A stretch of DNA of 64,000 nt from assembly GCF_001905445.1 (NCBI RefSeq), contig NZ_LIVQ01000001.1, forward strand, positions 1,426,001-1,490,000. The letters run 5' to 3'. Under the pieces are notes generated by a model that saw only the letters and a program-made list of their open reading frames with translations, did no database searches and was not told where the DNA came from. The position numbers were made by a program, and so were the translations under genes. Positions 43,372 through 52,070 of the stretch are shown here, one piece after another (within the stretch, counting starts at the first letter, position 1; each line of letters begins with the position of its first letter). The DNA is from Streptomyces sp. CB00455 (GTDB lineage: Bacteria; Actinomycetota; Actinomycetes; Streptomycetales; Streptomycetaceae).

Positions 43372-44846
43372 GCTGCCGCGCCCTCCTTCGGGGTGTCGAC
43401 GGTGGTGAAGACGGCCATCTGGGTCGGCGGCCCGACCTCGGGGTCGTCGTCCCCGACGGGGACGAACTCGACGCCGTACCCGTGCCGCAGGGCGATCCGC
43501 CCGGCCCAGGCGCGGAACTGTCCGCGGGTCCACTCGAAGCGGTGGTCCCCGTGGCGGACCTGATCAGCAGGCAGGGATTCCCAGCGGACGTTGTACTCGG
43601 CGTTCGGAGTGGTCACCAGCACCGTGCGGGGCCGGGCCGAGCCGAACACCGCGTACTCCAGCGCGGGCAGCCGCTCCGGGTCCATGTGCTCGATGACCTC
43701 GCTGAGCACGGCGGCGTCGTAGCCGGCCAGCCGTTTGTCGGTGTAGGCGAGCGAGCCCTGCACCAGCCGGACGCGGTCGCTCTGCCGCTCCCCCATCCTG
43801 TCCAGCCGCAGCCGCTTGGCGGCGAGGTGCAGGGCGCGCACGGACACGTCCATGCCGACGATCTCGGTGTACGCCGGGTCCTTGAGCAGGGCCTGCACCA
43901 GCCGGCCCGGTCCGCACCCGAGGTCGAGGACGCGGGCGGCCCCGGACGTGCGCAGGGCCGCGAGGATCGCCTCGCACCGCTGCACGGCGAGCGCGACCGG
44001 CCGCTCCTGGGTGTCAGGCCCCTCGTCGACGGCGTTGTCGAGCTCCTCGACCTCGGTGCCGTCTGTTTCGGCGAGACGCACCAGCTCCAGCCGCTCCAGA
44101 GCGTCGCGGGTGAGCCGTTCGTGGCGGGCGAGGTAGCGGGAGCTGATCAGGCCGTTCTCGGGGTGGGCCGCAAGCCAGCCGTCTCCGGCGCGCAGCAGCT
44201 TGTCGACCTCGTCGGGGGCGACCCAGTAGTGCTTGGCGTCGTCGAGCACGGGCAGCAGGACGTACAGCTGGCGCAGGGCCTCGGACAGCCTCAGCCCGCC
44301 CTCCAGGACGAGCCGCACGTAACGCGAGTCCCCCCACTGCGGGAACCGCTCGTCGAGCGGCACCGGTTCGGCCGCTACGAGGTCCCAGCCGAGCGGGTCG
44401 AACAGCCGGTGCACCAGCTCCGTCCCGCCGCGCGCGGGCAGCGCCGGGATCACGACGCGCAGTGGCCGCGCCTGCTCCGCCAGCTCCGGGCGGGCGGCGC
44501 ACCGGCCCGCCAGCGCGCTGCGGAACACCGCGCCGAGCGCGACGGCGAGCAGCGAGGAGGCGGCGTACGGACGGTCGTTGACGTACTGCGCGAGCGCGGC
44601 GTCGGGAGCTGCGCCCCGGCCCCTGCCCTGACCCTTGCCCCGGCCGCGCCGTACGAGGGCGACGGGATCCACCTCCAGCAGCAGGGCCGCCGTGCACCGT
44701 CCGGCCGTGGCCTCGGGGTAGAACACGTGGGCGGTGCCGTGGGAGGTGGAGAACGCCTGCGCCCTGCCGGGATGCTTGTGCAGCAGGTGGCCCAGGTCGG
44801 TCGCGGGTCGTTCGGGGGATCCGGTGGTGGAGATCGTCAGGAACAC
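43368..44846 (-). CDS. hen1: 3'-terminal RNA ribose 2'-O-methyltransferase Hen1
   Basis: A 492-residue protein. The N-terminal half (1 to about 240) is the Pnkp-activating and interacting domain of bacterial Hen1. The C-terminal half is a SAM methyltransferase with VLDLGCGPGRLVQALL at about 305-320 and the Hen1 metal site EVIEHMD plus RHGDHRFEW. It 2'-O-methylates the 3' end at the break before ligation, protecting the repaired site from renewed cleavage. Start is GTG at 44846 with no evident ribosome binding site. It lies 38 bp after mmuM. Confidence 0.95.
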   Translation of the reverse strand: MFLTISTTGSPERPATDLGHLLHKHPGRAQAFSTSHGTAHVFYPEATAGRCTAALLLEVDPVALVRRGRGKGQGRGRGAAPDAALAQYVNDRPYAASSLLAVALGAVFRSALAGRCAARPELAEQARPLRVVIPALPARGGTELVHRLFDPLGWDLVAAEPVPLDERFPQWGDSRYVRLVLEGGLRLSEALRQLYVLLPVLDDAKHYWVAPDEVDKLLRAGDGWLAAHPENGLISSRYLARHERLTRDALERLELVRLAETDGTEVEELDNAVDEGPDTQERPVALAVQRCEAILAALRTSGAARVLDLGCGPGRLVQALLKDPAYTEIVGMDVSVRALHLAAKRLRLDRMGERQSDRVRLVQGSLAYTDKRLAGYDAAVLSEVIEHMDPERLPALEYAVFGSARPRTVLVTTPNAEYNVRWESLPADQVRHGDHRFEWTRGQFRAWAGRIALRHGYGVEFVPVGDDDPEVGPPTQMAVFTTVDTPKEGAAA

Positions 44847-44884
44847 ACGGCCGATTGTTGCCGGTCACCTCCCTGCCCTGCCCC

Positions 44885-45808
44885 CTATTTTCCGGCGGCC
44901 GGAGCCTGGGGCAGTTCGGCGGCAAGGGCGGCGATCCGGGTGGGGCCGATGCGGCAACAGCCTCCGACGAGGCGGGCGCCGGCGCGCAGCCAGGCGCCGG
45001 TGGGCCAGGGGACGGGGGCGGGCGGGGGGTGCCAGGTGGAGGCGGGCGCGTCCCAGACGGATCCGTCGTTGGGGTAGGCCAGGAGGGGTTTGCCGGTGAC
45101 GGCTGCCGCGCTTTCGAGGGCGGGCAACACCTCGGCCGGATCGCAGCAGTTGACACCGACCGCGATGACCTGCGGGGCCGCCGCCGCGAGGGCGAAGGCT
45201 TCGGCGAGCGGGGCGCCGGAGCGGGTGCGGCCGTCGGCGACGGTGTAGGAGAGCCAGGCCGGGGCGCCCGTCTCGGCGAGGACGGTGAGCAGGGCTTCGG
45301 CTTCGTCCGGGTCGGGGACGGTCTCCAGCGCGAGGACGTCGGGGCCCGCGGCGAGCAGCGCCTCGATGCGGGGCCGGTGGAAGTCCGCGAGCGCGCGCAC
45401 GCTCAGGCCGTACCGGCCGCGGTACTCGGAGCCGTCCGCCAGCACCGCGCCGTACGGGCCCACGGAGGCGGCCACCCACACCTCGTGGTCGGCGGCCTCG
45501 GCCGCGCGGGCCGCGAGGGACACGCTGCTGCGCAGCAGGGCGTCGGCGGCGGCGCGGTCGTAGCCGTGGGCGGCGAGCGTCCGGTGGCCGAGCTGGTAGC
45601 CGGCCGTGGTCAGCACCTCCGCGCCGGCCCGTGCGTAGGCCGTGTGGGCGGCCTCCACCTGGGCGGGCCGCTCGGCGAGCACCCGGCCCGTCCAGAGGCC
45701 GCCGGACAGGTCGCAGCCCTGGGCGGCGAGCTGGTTGCTCAGCCCGCCGTCCAGGAGCACGGCCCTGCGGGCCAGGGCCCCGGCGAGTGGGCCGGATGCG
45801 CGCGGCAT
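44885..45808 (-). CDS. mmuM: homocysteine S-methyltransferase
   Basis: A 307-residue zinc enzyme of the Pfam S-methyl_trans family, making methionine from homocysteine and S-methylmethionine or SAM. The three zinc cysteines are in VGVNCCDP and LVGGCCRIGP; the N-terminal LLDGGLSNQL is typical. It lies 16 bp after the luciferase-like gene and 38 bp before hen1. Being in line with a SAM-dependent RNA methyltransferase may be chance or may link methyl-donor recycling to RNA repair. Confidence 0.93.
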   Translation of the reverse strand: MPRASGPLAGALARRAVLLDGGLSNQLAAQGCDLSGGLWTGRVLAERPAQVEAAHTAYARAGAEVLTTAGYQLGHRTLAAHGYDRAAADALLRSSVSLAARAAEAADHEVWVAASVGPYGAVLADGSEYRGRYGLSVRALADFHRPRIEALLAAGPDVLALETVPDPDEAEALLTVLAETGAPAWLSYTVADGRTRSGAPLAEAFALAAAAPQVIAVGVNCCDPAEVLPALESAAAVTGKPLLAYPNDGSVWDAPASTWHPPPAPVPWPTGAWLRAGARLVGGCCRIGPTRIAALAAELPQAPAAGK

Positions 45809-45824
45809 CGTTTCTCCTCCCGCC

Positions 45825-46748
45825 TCAGCCGAGCTGGGAGAGCACCCGGGCGGAGATCAGCTCCAGGTGGTCCAGGTCGTCGAGGTCGAGCAGCTGGAGG
45901 TAGATCCGGGAGGAACCGATGGCGGCGTAGGTCCCGATCTTCTCCACGACCTCGTCGGGGGTGCCGGCGAGGCCGTTGGCCTTGAGCTCCTCCATTTCCC
46001 GGCCGATGGCGGCGGCCCGGCGGGCGACCTCGGCGTCATCCTTGCCGACGCAGACCACGAGGGCGTTGGAGTAGACGAGGTCGTCCGCCGTGCGTCCTGC
46101 CTCGACGGCGGCCTCCCGGACCCGCGCGAACTGCTTCTGAGTGTCGGTGACGGAGGCGAACGGCATGTTGAACTCGTCCGCGTAGCGTGCGGCGAGCCGC
46201 GGGGTGCGGCGCGCGCCGTGGCCGCCGATGAGGACGGGGACCTTGGCCTGGGCGGGCTTGGGCAGCGCCGGGGAGTCCTCCAGCTGGTAGTGGGTGCCCC
46301 GGTGGTCGAAGGTGGCGCCGACCTCGGTGGCCCACAGCCCGGTGACCACGGCCAGCTGCTCTTCCAGACGGGCCATGCGGTCCGCCGGGAAGGGGATGCC
46401 GTAGGCCTTGTGCTCCTCCTCGAACCAGCCTGCGCCCAGGCCCAGTTCGACGCGGCCGCCGGACATCTGGTCGACCTGGGCCACCTGGATGGCGAGCACA
46501 CCGGGCAGCCGGAAGGTCCCGGCCGTCATCAGGGTGCCCAGCCGGATCCTGCTGGTCTCGCGAGCCAGGCCCGCGAGGGTGATCCACGCGTCGGTGGGTC
46601 CGGGCAGGCCGTCGGCCGAACCCATCTTCAGGTAGTGGTCGGAGCGGAAGAACGCATCGAAGCCCAGGTCCTCGGTGGCCTTGGCGACGGCCAGGAGGGT
46701 GTCGTAGCTCGCGCCCTGCTGGGGCTCGGTGAAAACGCGGAGATCCAT
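45825..46748 (-). CDS. LLM class F420-dependent oxidoreductase
   Basis: A 307-residue luciferase-like TIM-barrel protein. Segments typical of the F420-linked group: EDLGFDAFFRSDHYL, RLGTLMTAGTFRLPGVLAIQVAQVDQ (in part), GGRVELGLGAGWFEEEH, LIGGHGARRTPRLAARYADEFN. The substrate is unknown. The ATG at 46748 is followed by MDLRVFTEPQQGASYD. It is first gene of an apparent operon with mmuM, hen1 and pnkp, divergent from the hypothetical gene at 46953. Confidence 0.9.
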   Translation of the reverse strand: MDLRVFTEPQQGASYDTLLAVAKATEDLGFDAFFRSDHYLKMGSADGLPGPTDAWITLAGLARETSRIRLGTLMTAGTFRLPGVLAIQVAQVDQMSGGRVELGLGAGWFEEEHKAYGIPFPADRMARLEEQLAVVTGLWATEVGATFDHRGTHYQLEDSPALPKPAQAKVPVLIGGHGARRTPRLAARYADEFNMPFASVTDTQKQFARVREAAVEAGRTADDLVYSNALVVCVGKDDAEVARRAAAIGREMEELKANGLAGTPDEVVEKIGTYAAIGSSRIYLQLLDLDDLDHLELISARVLSQLG

Positions 46749-46952
46749 GTCCCCATCCTGCCCCGCCCTCCCCGGCAGGGTGAATCCCGGTGCGCCGTAC
46801 GGGCAGCCCCGGGCCCCGCCGGTGACCGGCCCGGCAGGTGATCGTTGGCCCGGACGGAGCCGGACCGCCCGGCCCGCGCACCGGCGGCCCCCAGCTGATG
46901 CGTCCACCGCCCCCTTCCGGTCCTTGGAAGGGCCCGGGCCGAGGAGGCCGCC

Positions 46953-47444
46953 ATGTCCCACGAGCCCACGCCGGAGACCGGCCCCCAGAACGCTGGGGCC
47001 GGAGGGGCCGAGGCCGGGCAGGCCGGAAGGGCCGGAGGAGCCGGACCGGCTGGCGGGGCCGGACCGGCCGGACAGGCCCCAGGGGCCGGACAGGCCCCAG
47101 GGGCCGGACAGGTCAGGCAGGCCGGGGAAGGCGGGCAGGCCAGGCAGGCCGCGAAAGCCGGACAGGTCGCGGAAGCCGGGCAGGCCGGGGAAGCCGGGCA
47201 CGGAGACGCCCCCCGGGGGCCCGATCCGGCCAACGCAGCCCAGGGCGGCGCGCCGAAGGGCCTGCTCCAGCAGATGGAGGAGCTGATGGCGGCCCTGAAC
47301 GCCGATCTGTCGCAGCTCGACCCCCACCTCCAGACCTCCTTGGACCGCACGCCCGTCCCGCCCGGCGCCGCCGACTACGGGCCGTCGTCGCCGACGGGCA
47401 TCCGCCCGCCGGAAACCGAACGGCCGGCCCACCGCCCGTTCTGA
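46953..47444 (+). CDS. hypothetical Ala/Gly/Gln-rich repeat protein
   Basis: A 163-residue protein with AGGAGG ideally placed before the ATG. Residues 14-88 are a low-complexity repeat tract built on GQAG/GPAG units. The C-terminal 75 residues look folded, with an amphipathic helix (KGLLQQMEELMAALNADLSQ) followed by a Pro-rich tail. No family is recognised. The strong ribosome binding site and the helix argue it is a real gene, with repeat expansion in its first half. It has no signal peptide. A secretion-system-type or coiled-coil adaptor role is only speculation. Confidence 0.6.
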   Translation: MSHEPTPETGPQNAGAGGAEAGQAGRAGGAGPAGGAGPAGQAPGAGQAPGAGQVRQAGEGGQARQAAKAGQVAEAGQAGEAGHGDAPRGPDPANAAQGGAPKGLLQQMEELMAALNADLSQLDPHLQTSLDRTPVPPGAADYGPSSPTGIRPPETERPAHRPF

Positions 47445-48046
47445 TCCCGGCGCGCCAAGCGCCCCGGGCAGGGCGCCTGGACCCCGGATCCGCACGAGCC
47501 CGGACACGGGGCCCCGAACGCCGCCCGGGCCACACCCCCGCGGCGCCCCCACGCGTGAACGCGACGCCGACCCGGGCGATGCGCTTCAGGCGACCTCCGG
47601 GCGCACGCGATGCCGACCTGCCGACCTGGTCACCACCCCGAGGGGCCCCGAGCATGCACCCGCCGGACCGCGCAAACCCCCCGGACGCGCCGCGATGCCG
47701 GCCCAGGCAAGATTGCGAAGCGACCCGGGCGCGGGAGCTGGTGCCGCACCACGCAACGCCCCGGCCACCCACGGGCGACACCCCGAGGCGCCCCCACGCG
47801 TGCACCCGACGCCTGCTCGGACGACATCCACGGGCGAGCCCCGGGCCCGCGCGACGCCAGCAGGCAACTCGCGCACACGAGCCCGACGCCGGCCCGGGCA
47901 AGACCCCCGGGCGACACCCCGAAGCGACCCCGACGCGTGCACCCGACGCCGGGCCGGGCACGGCCCCTGCGCGCGCCCCGCGTGTGAACGCGGGGCCGGA
48001 CCAAGCGAGACCCGGGGCGGCCCCTCGGCGCGCACGCGGTGGCGGC
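47445..48046. other. 602-bp GC-rich degenerate region without a supported gene
   Basis: Several frames stay open only because of extreme GC. Loosely repeated phrases such as CGACGCGTGCACCCGACGCC, GACGCCGGCCCGGGCAAGA and GCGCCCCCACGCGTG recur. No ribosome binding site, protein motif or clear hairpin was found. It looks like decayed tandem duplication between convergent genes. Confidence 0.55.
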
Positions 48047-48532
48047 TCAGGCGACGCCCGAGGCGGATCCTCGCTCGCGGACCGTCATGCGGCGCAGGAT
48101 CGCCCGGACCCGGTCGCTCGTCTCATCAGCCGCGTCTATCGACTCGATGCACTGCCAGTACAACGTCTCCTCATCCGTCCCGCAGGCCACCCCGACCAGG
48201 GCTATGCCCACTTCACCCAGGAGCGCCTGGAGCCCGAGCAGCGCCTGCCTGACATCGGAGACCGCCGTCAACTGGGCCGCCCGCGGCGGACGGTCGGGCG
48301 CGCTGCCCTCTCCGCGCAGGGCCGCCCGGTCGAGCACCCCGCAGCCTCTGCCTCCCGCTTCGCCCAGCCCCCGTGCCTCCGCTCTCATTTCGGGCGGTCC
48401 GGTGACCGCCAGGTAGCTTCCCACGCCCTGCGCGAGCGCCTGGGCCTGCCAGGCCTCGCCCACGATGTCCCACTCAGCCCCGCTCTGCGCCAGCGCGTGC
48501 CGGCCGACCGCGATGAGCCGTACCGCATCCAT
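48047..48532 (-). CDS. hypothetical protein (possibly DUF6099 family)
   Basis: A 161-residue protein, MDAVRLIAVGRHALAQSGAE onward, with EAWQAQALAQGVGSYLAV and PPEMRAEARGLGEAGGRGCG. It is soluble with no signal or membrane segment and looks alpha-helical. From memory it resembles the Streptomyces-restricted DUF6099 family; no function is known. It lies downstream of the MazG-like gene on the same strand with 122 bp between, containing a 16-bp palindrome. Confidence 0.7.
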   Translation of the reverse strand: MDAVRLIAVGRHALAQSGAEWDIVGEAWQAQALAQGVGSYLAVTGPPEMRAEARGLGEAGGRGCGVLDRAALRGEGSAPDRPPRAAQLTAVSDVRQALLGLQALLGEVGIALVGVACGTDEETLYWQCIESIDAADETSDRVRAILRRMTVRERGSASGVA

Positions 48533-48628
48533 ATGCCGTCCCCCGTCCGCACGACATTCCGTCTACTCTCCACTACCCAGCGTGAGGGCAACCGCCCACT
48601 AAAGCCAGGGGTATTCGGAAAATGTGGA

Positions 48629-48644
48629 CACAATCGTGATTGTG
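48629..48644. promoter_or_regulatory. inverted repeat CACAATC-GT-GATTGTG
   Basis: A perfect 7-2-7 palindrome in the gap between the MazG-like gene and the DUF6099-like gene. About 100 bp upstream of the latter's ATG, it is a candidate operator or part of its promoter. Confidence 0.45.
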
Positions 48645-48654
48645 GACGAGTCCA

Positions 48655-49056
48655 TCACTCCGAAGAGTGACGATGTGGCGTCTCGGCACCCGCCACCGGG
48701 AAGCGGAGTTCGTTCCTCTCGATCTTCGCGGCGAGCGCATCCAGCACATCAACCCCCAGAACCTCACAGAACTGCAGCAGATACGCGAGCACATCGGCCA
48801 CCTCATCCGCCACCCGGTGCGCGGTGTCCGGCTTCTCCATGACCTTCGCCGACTGCTCCGGGGTCAGCCACTGGAAGATCTCGACCAGTTCGGCCGCCTC
48901 CACGCTCAGCGCGACAGCCAGGTTCTTGGGCGTGTGGTACGGCTCCCAGCCGCGCGCCGCCGCGAAGTCGGCCAACCTGCGCTGCAGCCTCTCCAGCCGT
49001 TCACCGGAGCCCTGCTCACGGCCGTCCGGCGCGGGGGTCTCGTCCGTCTCGTTCAT
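48655..49056 (-). CDS. MazG-like nucleotide pyrophosphohydrolase
   Basis: A 133-residue all-alpha NTP pyrophosphatase of the MazG/dCTPase (RS21-C6-like) type. The metal-binding ExxE...ExxD signature is visible in VEAAELVEIFQWL and DEVADVLAYLL. It hydrolyses non-canonical or excess nucleoside triphosphates to monophosphates. Its ATG overlaps the stop of the upstream P-loop ATPase (ATGA), so the two are made together. Confidence 0.9.
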   Translation of the reverse strand: MNETDETPAPDGREQGSGERLERLQRRLADFAAARGWEPYHTPKNLAVALSVEAAELVEIFQWLTPEQSAKVMEKPDTAHRVADEVADVLAYLLQFCEVLGVDVLDALAAKIERNELRFPVAGAETPHRHSSE

Positions 49057-50450
49057 GGGGTCAGGTCTACCACCGTGACACCGGGGAGGCGGCGGGCGGC
49101 GGCCCCGGTCTCCTCCCCCACGGCCGCGACCAGCCGGACGTGGCCGCGCCCGCAGGACAGCAGCGCCAGGCGCAGCAGTTCTTCGATCTGGCGCCGGTCC
49201 AGCCCGCGGTCGAAGCCGTCGGCCAGCACCGTCAGGGCCTGGCGCGCGGCGAGCAGCTCGCCGGCGGGGTCCATGGCGAGGACGCCCGGTCCCGTGAGCA
49301 GTACCAGCGCCAATGCGAGGAAGCGCAGTTCACCGGCGCCGAGCCGGGCCAGCTCGGTCGGGCGCCGACCGGGCCCCCGCTCCAGCACTCCGGTGACGGG
49401 GCCGCCCACGGGAGCCCGTACGTCCAGCCCTGCGACGGGGCCCGCGCAACCGGTGCGGGCCGCCCCGGCCAGCAGCGCGTGCCGGGTGCCGCACTCGTGG
49501 CGCGTCCGGCGCAGCACGTCGGCCAGGTTGGCGCAGTCACCGAGCAGCCTGCCCTCCCCCGGCGGCACGGGGGCGCGCATCCGCTCGGACCGCGGGTCGC
49601 AGGGGAACACCGAGCGCAGGGCCACCACGACCTGCTCGGCGGCGGCCAGGACCCGTCGCTGCCCTGCGGTGGCGCCGGCCACCCGCAGCGGCAGCAGGGC
49701 CGTGCCGAGCCGGTCGTCGGGGAGCGGGGCCCGCGTGACGCCGACGGCGCCGCCGGTCAGCCAGGCGGCCTGCACGGAGGGGCGGCCCGGATCGCGCAGG
49801 GCGGTGGTGAGCAGGACCTGCCCGTCCTGCGAGAGCCGTTCGCCGACGATGCGCAGCGTGGGCTCGGCCTGGACGGCGAGGTCCAGCCGGACCGGACCGG
49901 CGGGGCCGTCGACCGTGCAGCCGATGCGGAATCCGCGCCGCCGCTCGGCGTCGGGCACGGCCTGGTCCGGGACGCGGGCGGCCGGATCGGCGAAGACCTC
50001 TTCCAGGGTGGCTCCGGAGCCCAGCGCGGCGAGTGCTTCGTAGGCCGCCAGGGCCTGGGACTTGCCGCTGCCGCTGGGTCCGGCGAAGAGGGTGACGGGC
50101 CCGAGGGGGAAGGTCGTCGCCCGGTGCGACCCGAAGGCGGAGAGCCGTAAGCCGGTCACCACGGGTCGCGGCTCGACACGGCCGGCCTGAGCGGGCACGA
50201 CGGGCAGGGCGGGTGCGACGGCTGCGGCGGGCAGGGCGGGTGCGACGGCTGCGGCGGGCAGGGCGGGTGCGACGGCTGCGGCGGGCGCGGGAGCAGGCCC
50301 GTCCCCGTCCCCGTCCCCGCCCCCGTCCCCGTCCCCACCCCCGTCCAGGGTGACGCCGGCGGCGCCGGCGGTCACGGGGGCGTCCGGGCGGGTGCGGGGC
50401 GCGTCAAGGCGGGTGCGGCTGGCGTCCGTGCGGGTGCGGGTGGCTTCCAT
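49053..50450 (-). CDS. P-loop ATPase of unknown function (AAA/SMC-like)
   Basis: A 465-residue protein. An Ala/Pro-rich, Asp/Gly-repeat N-terminus of about 100 residues precedes the ATPase core: GLRLSAFGSH, Walker A LFAGPSGSGKSQALAAYEAL, and the ABC-like C-terminal LGAGELRFLALALVLL followed by Walker-B-like VLAMDPAGE. The layout (Walker A near the start of the core, signature and Walker B near the end) resembles RecF/SMC-type ATPases. The partner or substrate is unknown. It lies 67 bp after the SepF paralog and overlaps the MazG-like gene. The ATG at 50450 is the best start but lacks a ribosome binding site. Confidence 0.78.
   Translation of the reverse strand: MEATRTRTDASRTRLDAPRTRPDAPVTAGAAGVTLDGGGDGDGGGDGDGDGPAPAPAAAVAPALPAAAVAPALPAAAVAPALPVVPAQAGRVEPRPVVTGLRLSAFGSHRATTFPLGPVTLFAGPSGSGKSQALAAYEALAALGSGATLEEVFADPAARVPDQAVPDAERRRGFRIGCTVDGPAGPVRLDLAVQAEPTLRIVGERLSQDGQVLLTTALRDPGRPSVQAAWLTGGAVGVTRAPLPDDRLGTALLPLRVAGATAGQRRVLAAAEQVVVALRSVFPCDPRSERMRAPVPPGEGRLLGDCANLADVLRRTRHECGTRHALLAGAARTGCAGPVAGLDVRAPVGGPVTGVLERGPGRRPTELARLGAGELRFLALALVLLTGPGVLAMDPAGELLAARQALTVLADGFDRGLDRRQIEELLRLALLSCGRGHVRLVAAVGEETGAAARRLPGVTVVDLTP
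50202..50282. repeat. three tandem 27-bp units inside the ATPase gene
   Basis: Perfect units at 50202-50228, 50229-50255 and 50256-50282. In frame they encode three copies of a nine-residue PALPAAAVA-type linker repeat. Confidence 0.9.
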
Positions 50451-50517
50451 GCGCCGGACGGTACGGGCCGCCTGACCCCCTGGAAGCCCGGCGAACCGTT
50501 CCGCCGCCGCGACCTTC

Positions 50518-50913
50518 CTACGATCGGGGGACGGCCACGGCAGCGATCCCCTCGACCTCGGTCCCGACGGGTGCCAGCAGGAAGACGTTGCGGTCGACCC
50601 TGTGCATCCCGCTGCCGAGCCCGAAGACCACGCCACTGCTGAAGTCCAGGATGCGTTTGGCCACTTCGCTGTCCGCCCCGGTGAGGTCGAGCAACACCGG
50701 GATCTGCGCGATCAGGTACTCCGCCACCTCCCGTGCGTCGGCGAAGATCTGGACCCGGAGCACCACGAAGCGCCGCTGCTCCGCCGCCGACGCCTCGGGC
50801 GCCGTGGGGATCGTGCGGTGGTCCACCCGGGAGGGCCATTCGTTGCGACTGCGCAGCGGGACGACCTGCGCGAGCCCCTCCCACTGTTCGTCGGTGACGT
50901 CGTACCTGCTCAC
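50518..50913 (-). CDS. sepF: SepF-like cell division protein
   Basis: A 131-residue SepF-domain protein. The core FVVLRVQIFADAREVAEYLI, LLDLTGADSEVAKRILDFSSG and VFGLGSGMHRVDRNVFLLAP matches SepF, the FtsZ membrane anchor and polymer-aligning protein. It lacks the long linker and the strongly amphipathic N-terminal helix of the main septal SepF, so it is likely one of the extra Streptomyces paralogs rather than the dcw-cluster copy. GTG start with GGAG 8 bases upstream. The downstream neighbours are an uncharacterised ATPase and a MazG-like protein. Confidence 0.88.
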   Translation of the reverse strand: MSRYDVTDEQWEGLAQVVPLRSRNEWPSRVDHRTIPTAPEASAAEQRRFVVLRVQIFADAREVAEYLIAQIPVLLDLTGADSEVAKRILDFSSGVVFGLGSGMHRVDRNVFLLAPVGTEVEGIAAVAVPRS

Positions 50914-51068
50914 CGGGCCACTCCGGCCGTGCGCTTCATGTGCATCCGCCCATCCTCTCGCGTTTCACCCGTTCAGCCCAACAACGACACGGACAGACGG
51001 TGCGCGCCCGCGTCACCTCCAGGGCAGGCCGCTCACCTCGCCGGCCATCCCGGCCACGTGACCCTGGC

Positions 51069-51114
51069 GGGGAACGGGGAACGGGGAGCGGGAATAGGGA
51101 GCGGGGAATAGGGG
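51069..51114. repeat. purine-rich degenerate repeat GGGGAAC/GGGGAGC/GGGAATA
   Basis: A 46-bp strongly strand-biased purine tract made of 7-11-bp units, 27 bp upstream of the MDR oxidoreductase. It could melt or form G-rich structure near the promoter. Confidence 0.6.
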
Positions 51115-51140
51115 CGCGCCGGGTTCGGTTGGCGCCCATC

Positions 51141-52061
51141 ATGAAGGCCATCACCTACAGCACTTACGGAACTGTCCCCGATCTCAGCCTCGTTGAGGTG
51201 CCGGAGCCCAAGGTCGGGCCCGGCGAGGTGCTCGTCCGCGTCAAGGCCGCCGGCGTCAATCCGGTCGACTGGAAACTGGCCGCCGGATACCTCGATCCGA
51301 TCCTCGAAGTCCGCTACCCGGTCATACCCGGCTGGGACGTCGCCGGCGTCGTCGAGGCGGTCGGGCCCGACACCTTCGACCACGCCGTCGGCGACGAGGT
51401 GTACGGCTACGTCCGCAAGGAGTGGGTCGAGCTCGGCACGTACGCCGAACTGGTCAGCGCCCCCGTCCGCACCCTCGCCCGCAAGCCCCGCGAGCTGACC
51501 TTCGAGCAGGCCGCCGGGATCCCGCTGGCCGGCCTGACCGCCTACCAGTCGCTCACCCGCGTCGGCCTGCGGTCCGGGGAGAGCGTCGTCATCCACTCCG
51601 CGGCCGGCGGCACCGGCTCCTTCGGCGTGCAGATCGCGGTCGCGCTCGGCCTGCGGGTCATCGGCACGGCCGGCGCCCACAACCACGACTACCTGCGCTC
51701 GCTCGGCGCCGAACCGGTCCTGTACGGGGAGGGGATGGCCGAGCGCATCCGCGAGCTGGCACCCGAAGGCGTCGACGCGGCCCTCGACTTCCACGGCGAC
51801 GGCGTCGTCGAGATCCTCCAGTCGCTCGTCAGGCAGCGCGACCGCGTGGTCTCCATCGCCGACTACGAGGCCGCGGCCAAGGGCGCGCACCAGCTGTGGG
51901 TCCGCCCCGACAGTGCCGACCTGGCCTTTCTGACGGAGCTGGCCGACACGGGCAGGCTCACGGTCAACGTCGAGCACGCGCTGCCGCTGCGGGACGCGGC
52001 CAAGGCGTGGGAGCTGAGCGCCTCGGGCCGTACCCGAGGCAAGATCGTCCTGACGGTCTGA
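51141..52061 (+). CDS. NADP-dependent oxidoreductase (MDR, quinone reductase-like)
   Basis: A 306-residue medium-chain dehydrogenase/reductase without the zinc ligands of alcohol dehydrogenases. Typical segments: VRVKAAGVNPVDWKLAAGY, PGWDVAGVVEAVG, AGIPLAGLTAYQSL, and the cofactor loop SAAGGTGSFGVQIAVALG. It is likely a cytosolic quinone or enone reductase. Start ATG at 51141; the ribosome binding site is weak. It is monocistronic, convergent with the ferredoxin gene, with hairpin repeats between. Confidence 0.9.
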   Translation: MKAITYSTYGTVPDLSLVEVPEPKVGPGEVLVRVKAAGVNPVDWKLAAGYLDPILEVRYPVIPGWDVAGVVEAVGPDTFDHAVGDEVYGYVRKEWVELGTYAELVSAPVRTLARKPRELTFEQAAGIPLAGLTAYQSLTRVGLRSGESVVIHSAAGGTGSFGVQIAVALGLRVIGTAGAHNHDYLRSLGAEPVLYGEGMAERIRELAPEGVDAALDFHGDGVVEILQSLVRQRDRVVSIADYEAAAKGAHQLWVRPDSADLAFLTELADTGRLTVNVEHALPLRDAAKAWELSASGRTRGKIVLTV

Positions 52062-52070
52062 GTTCACCGC

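Noticed and set aside
46838..48670. Long open frame across 46.8-48.7 kb
   Set aside because: Stays open only through GC bias, crosses two better-supported genes on both strands and lacks motifs or a ribosome binding site.
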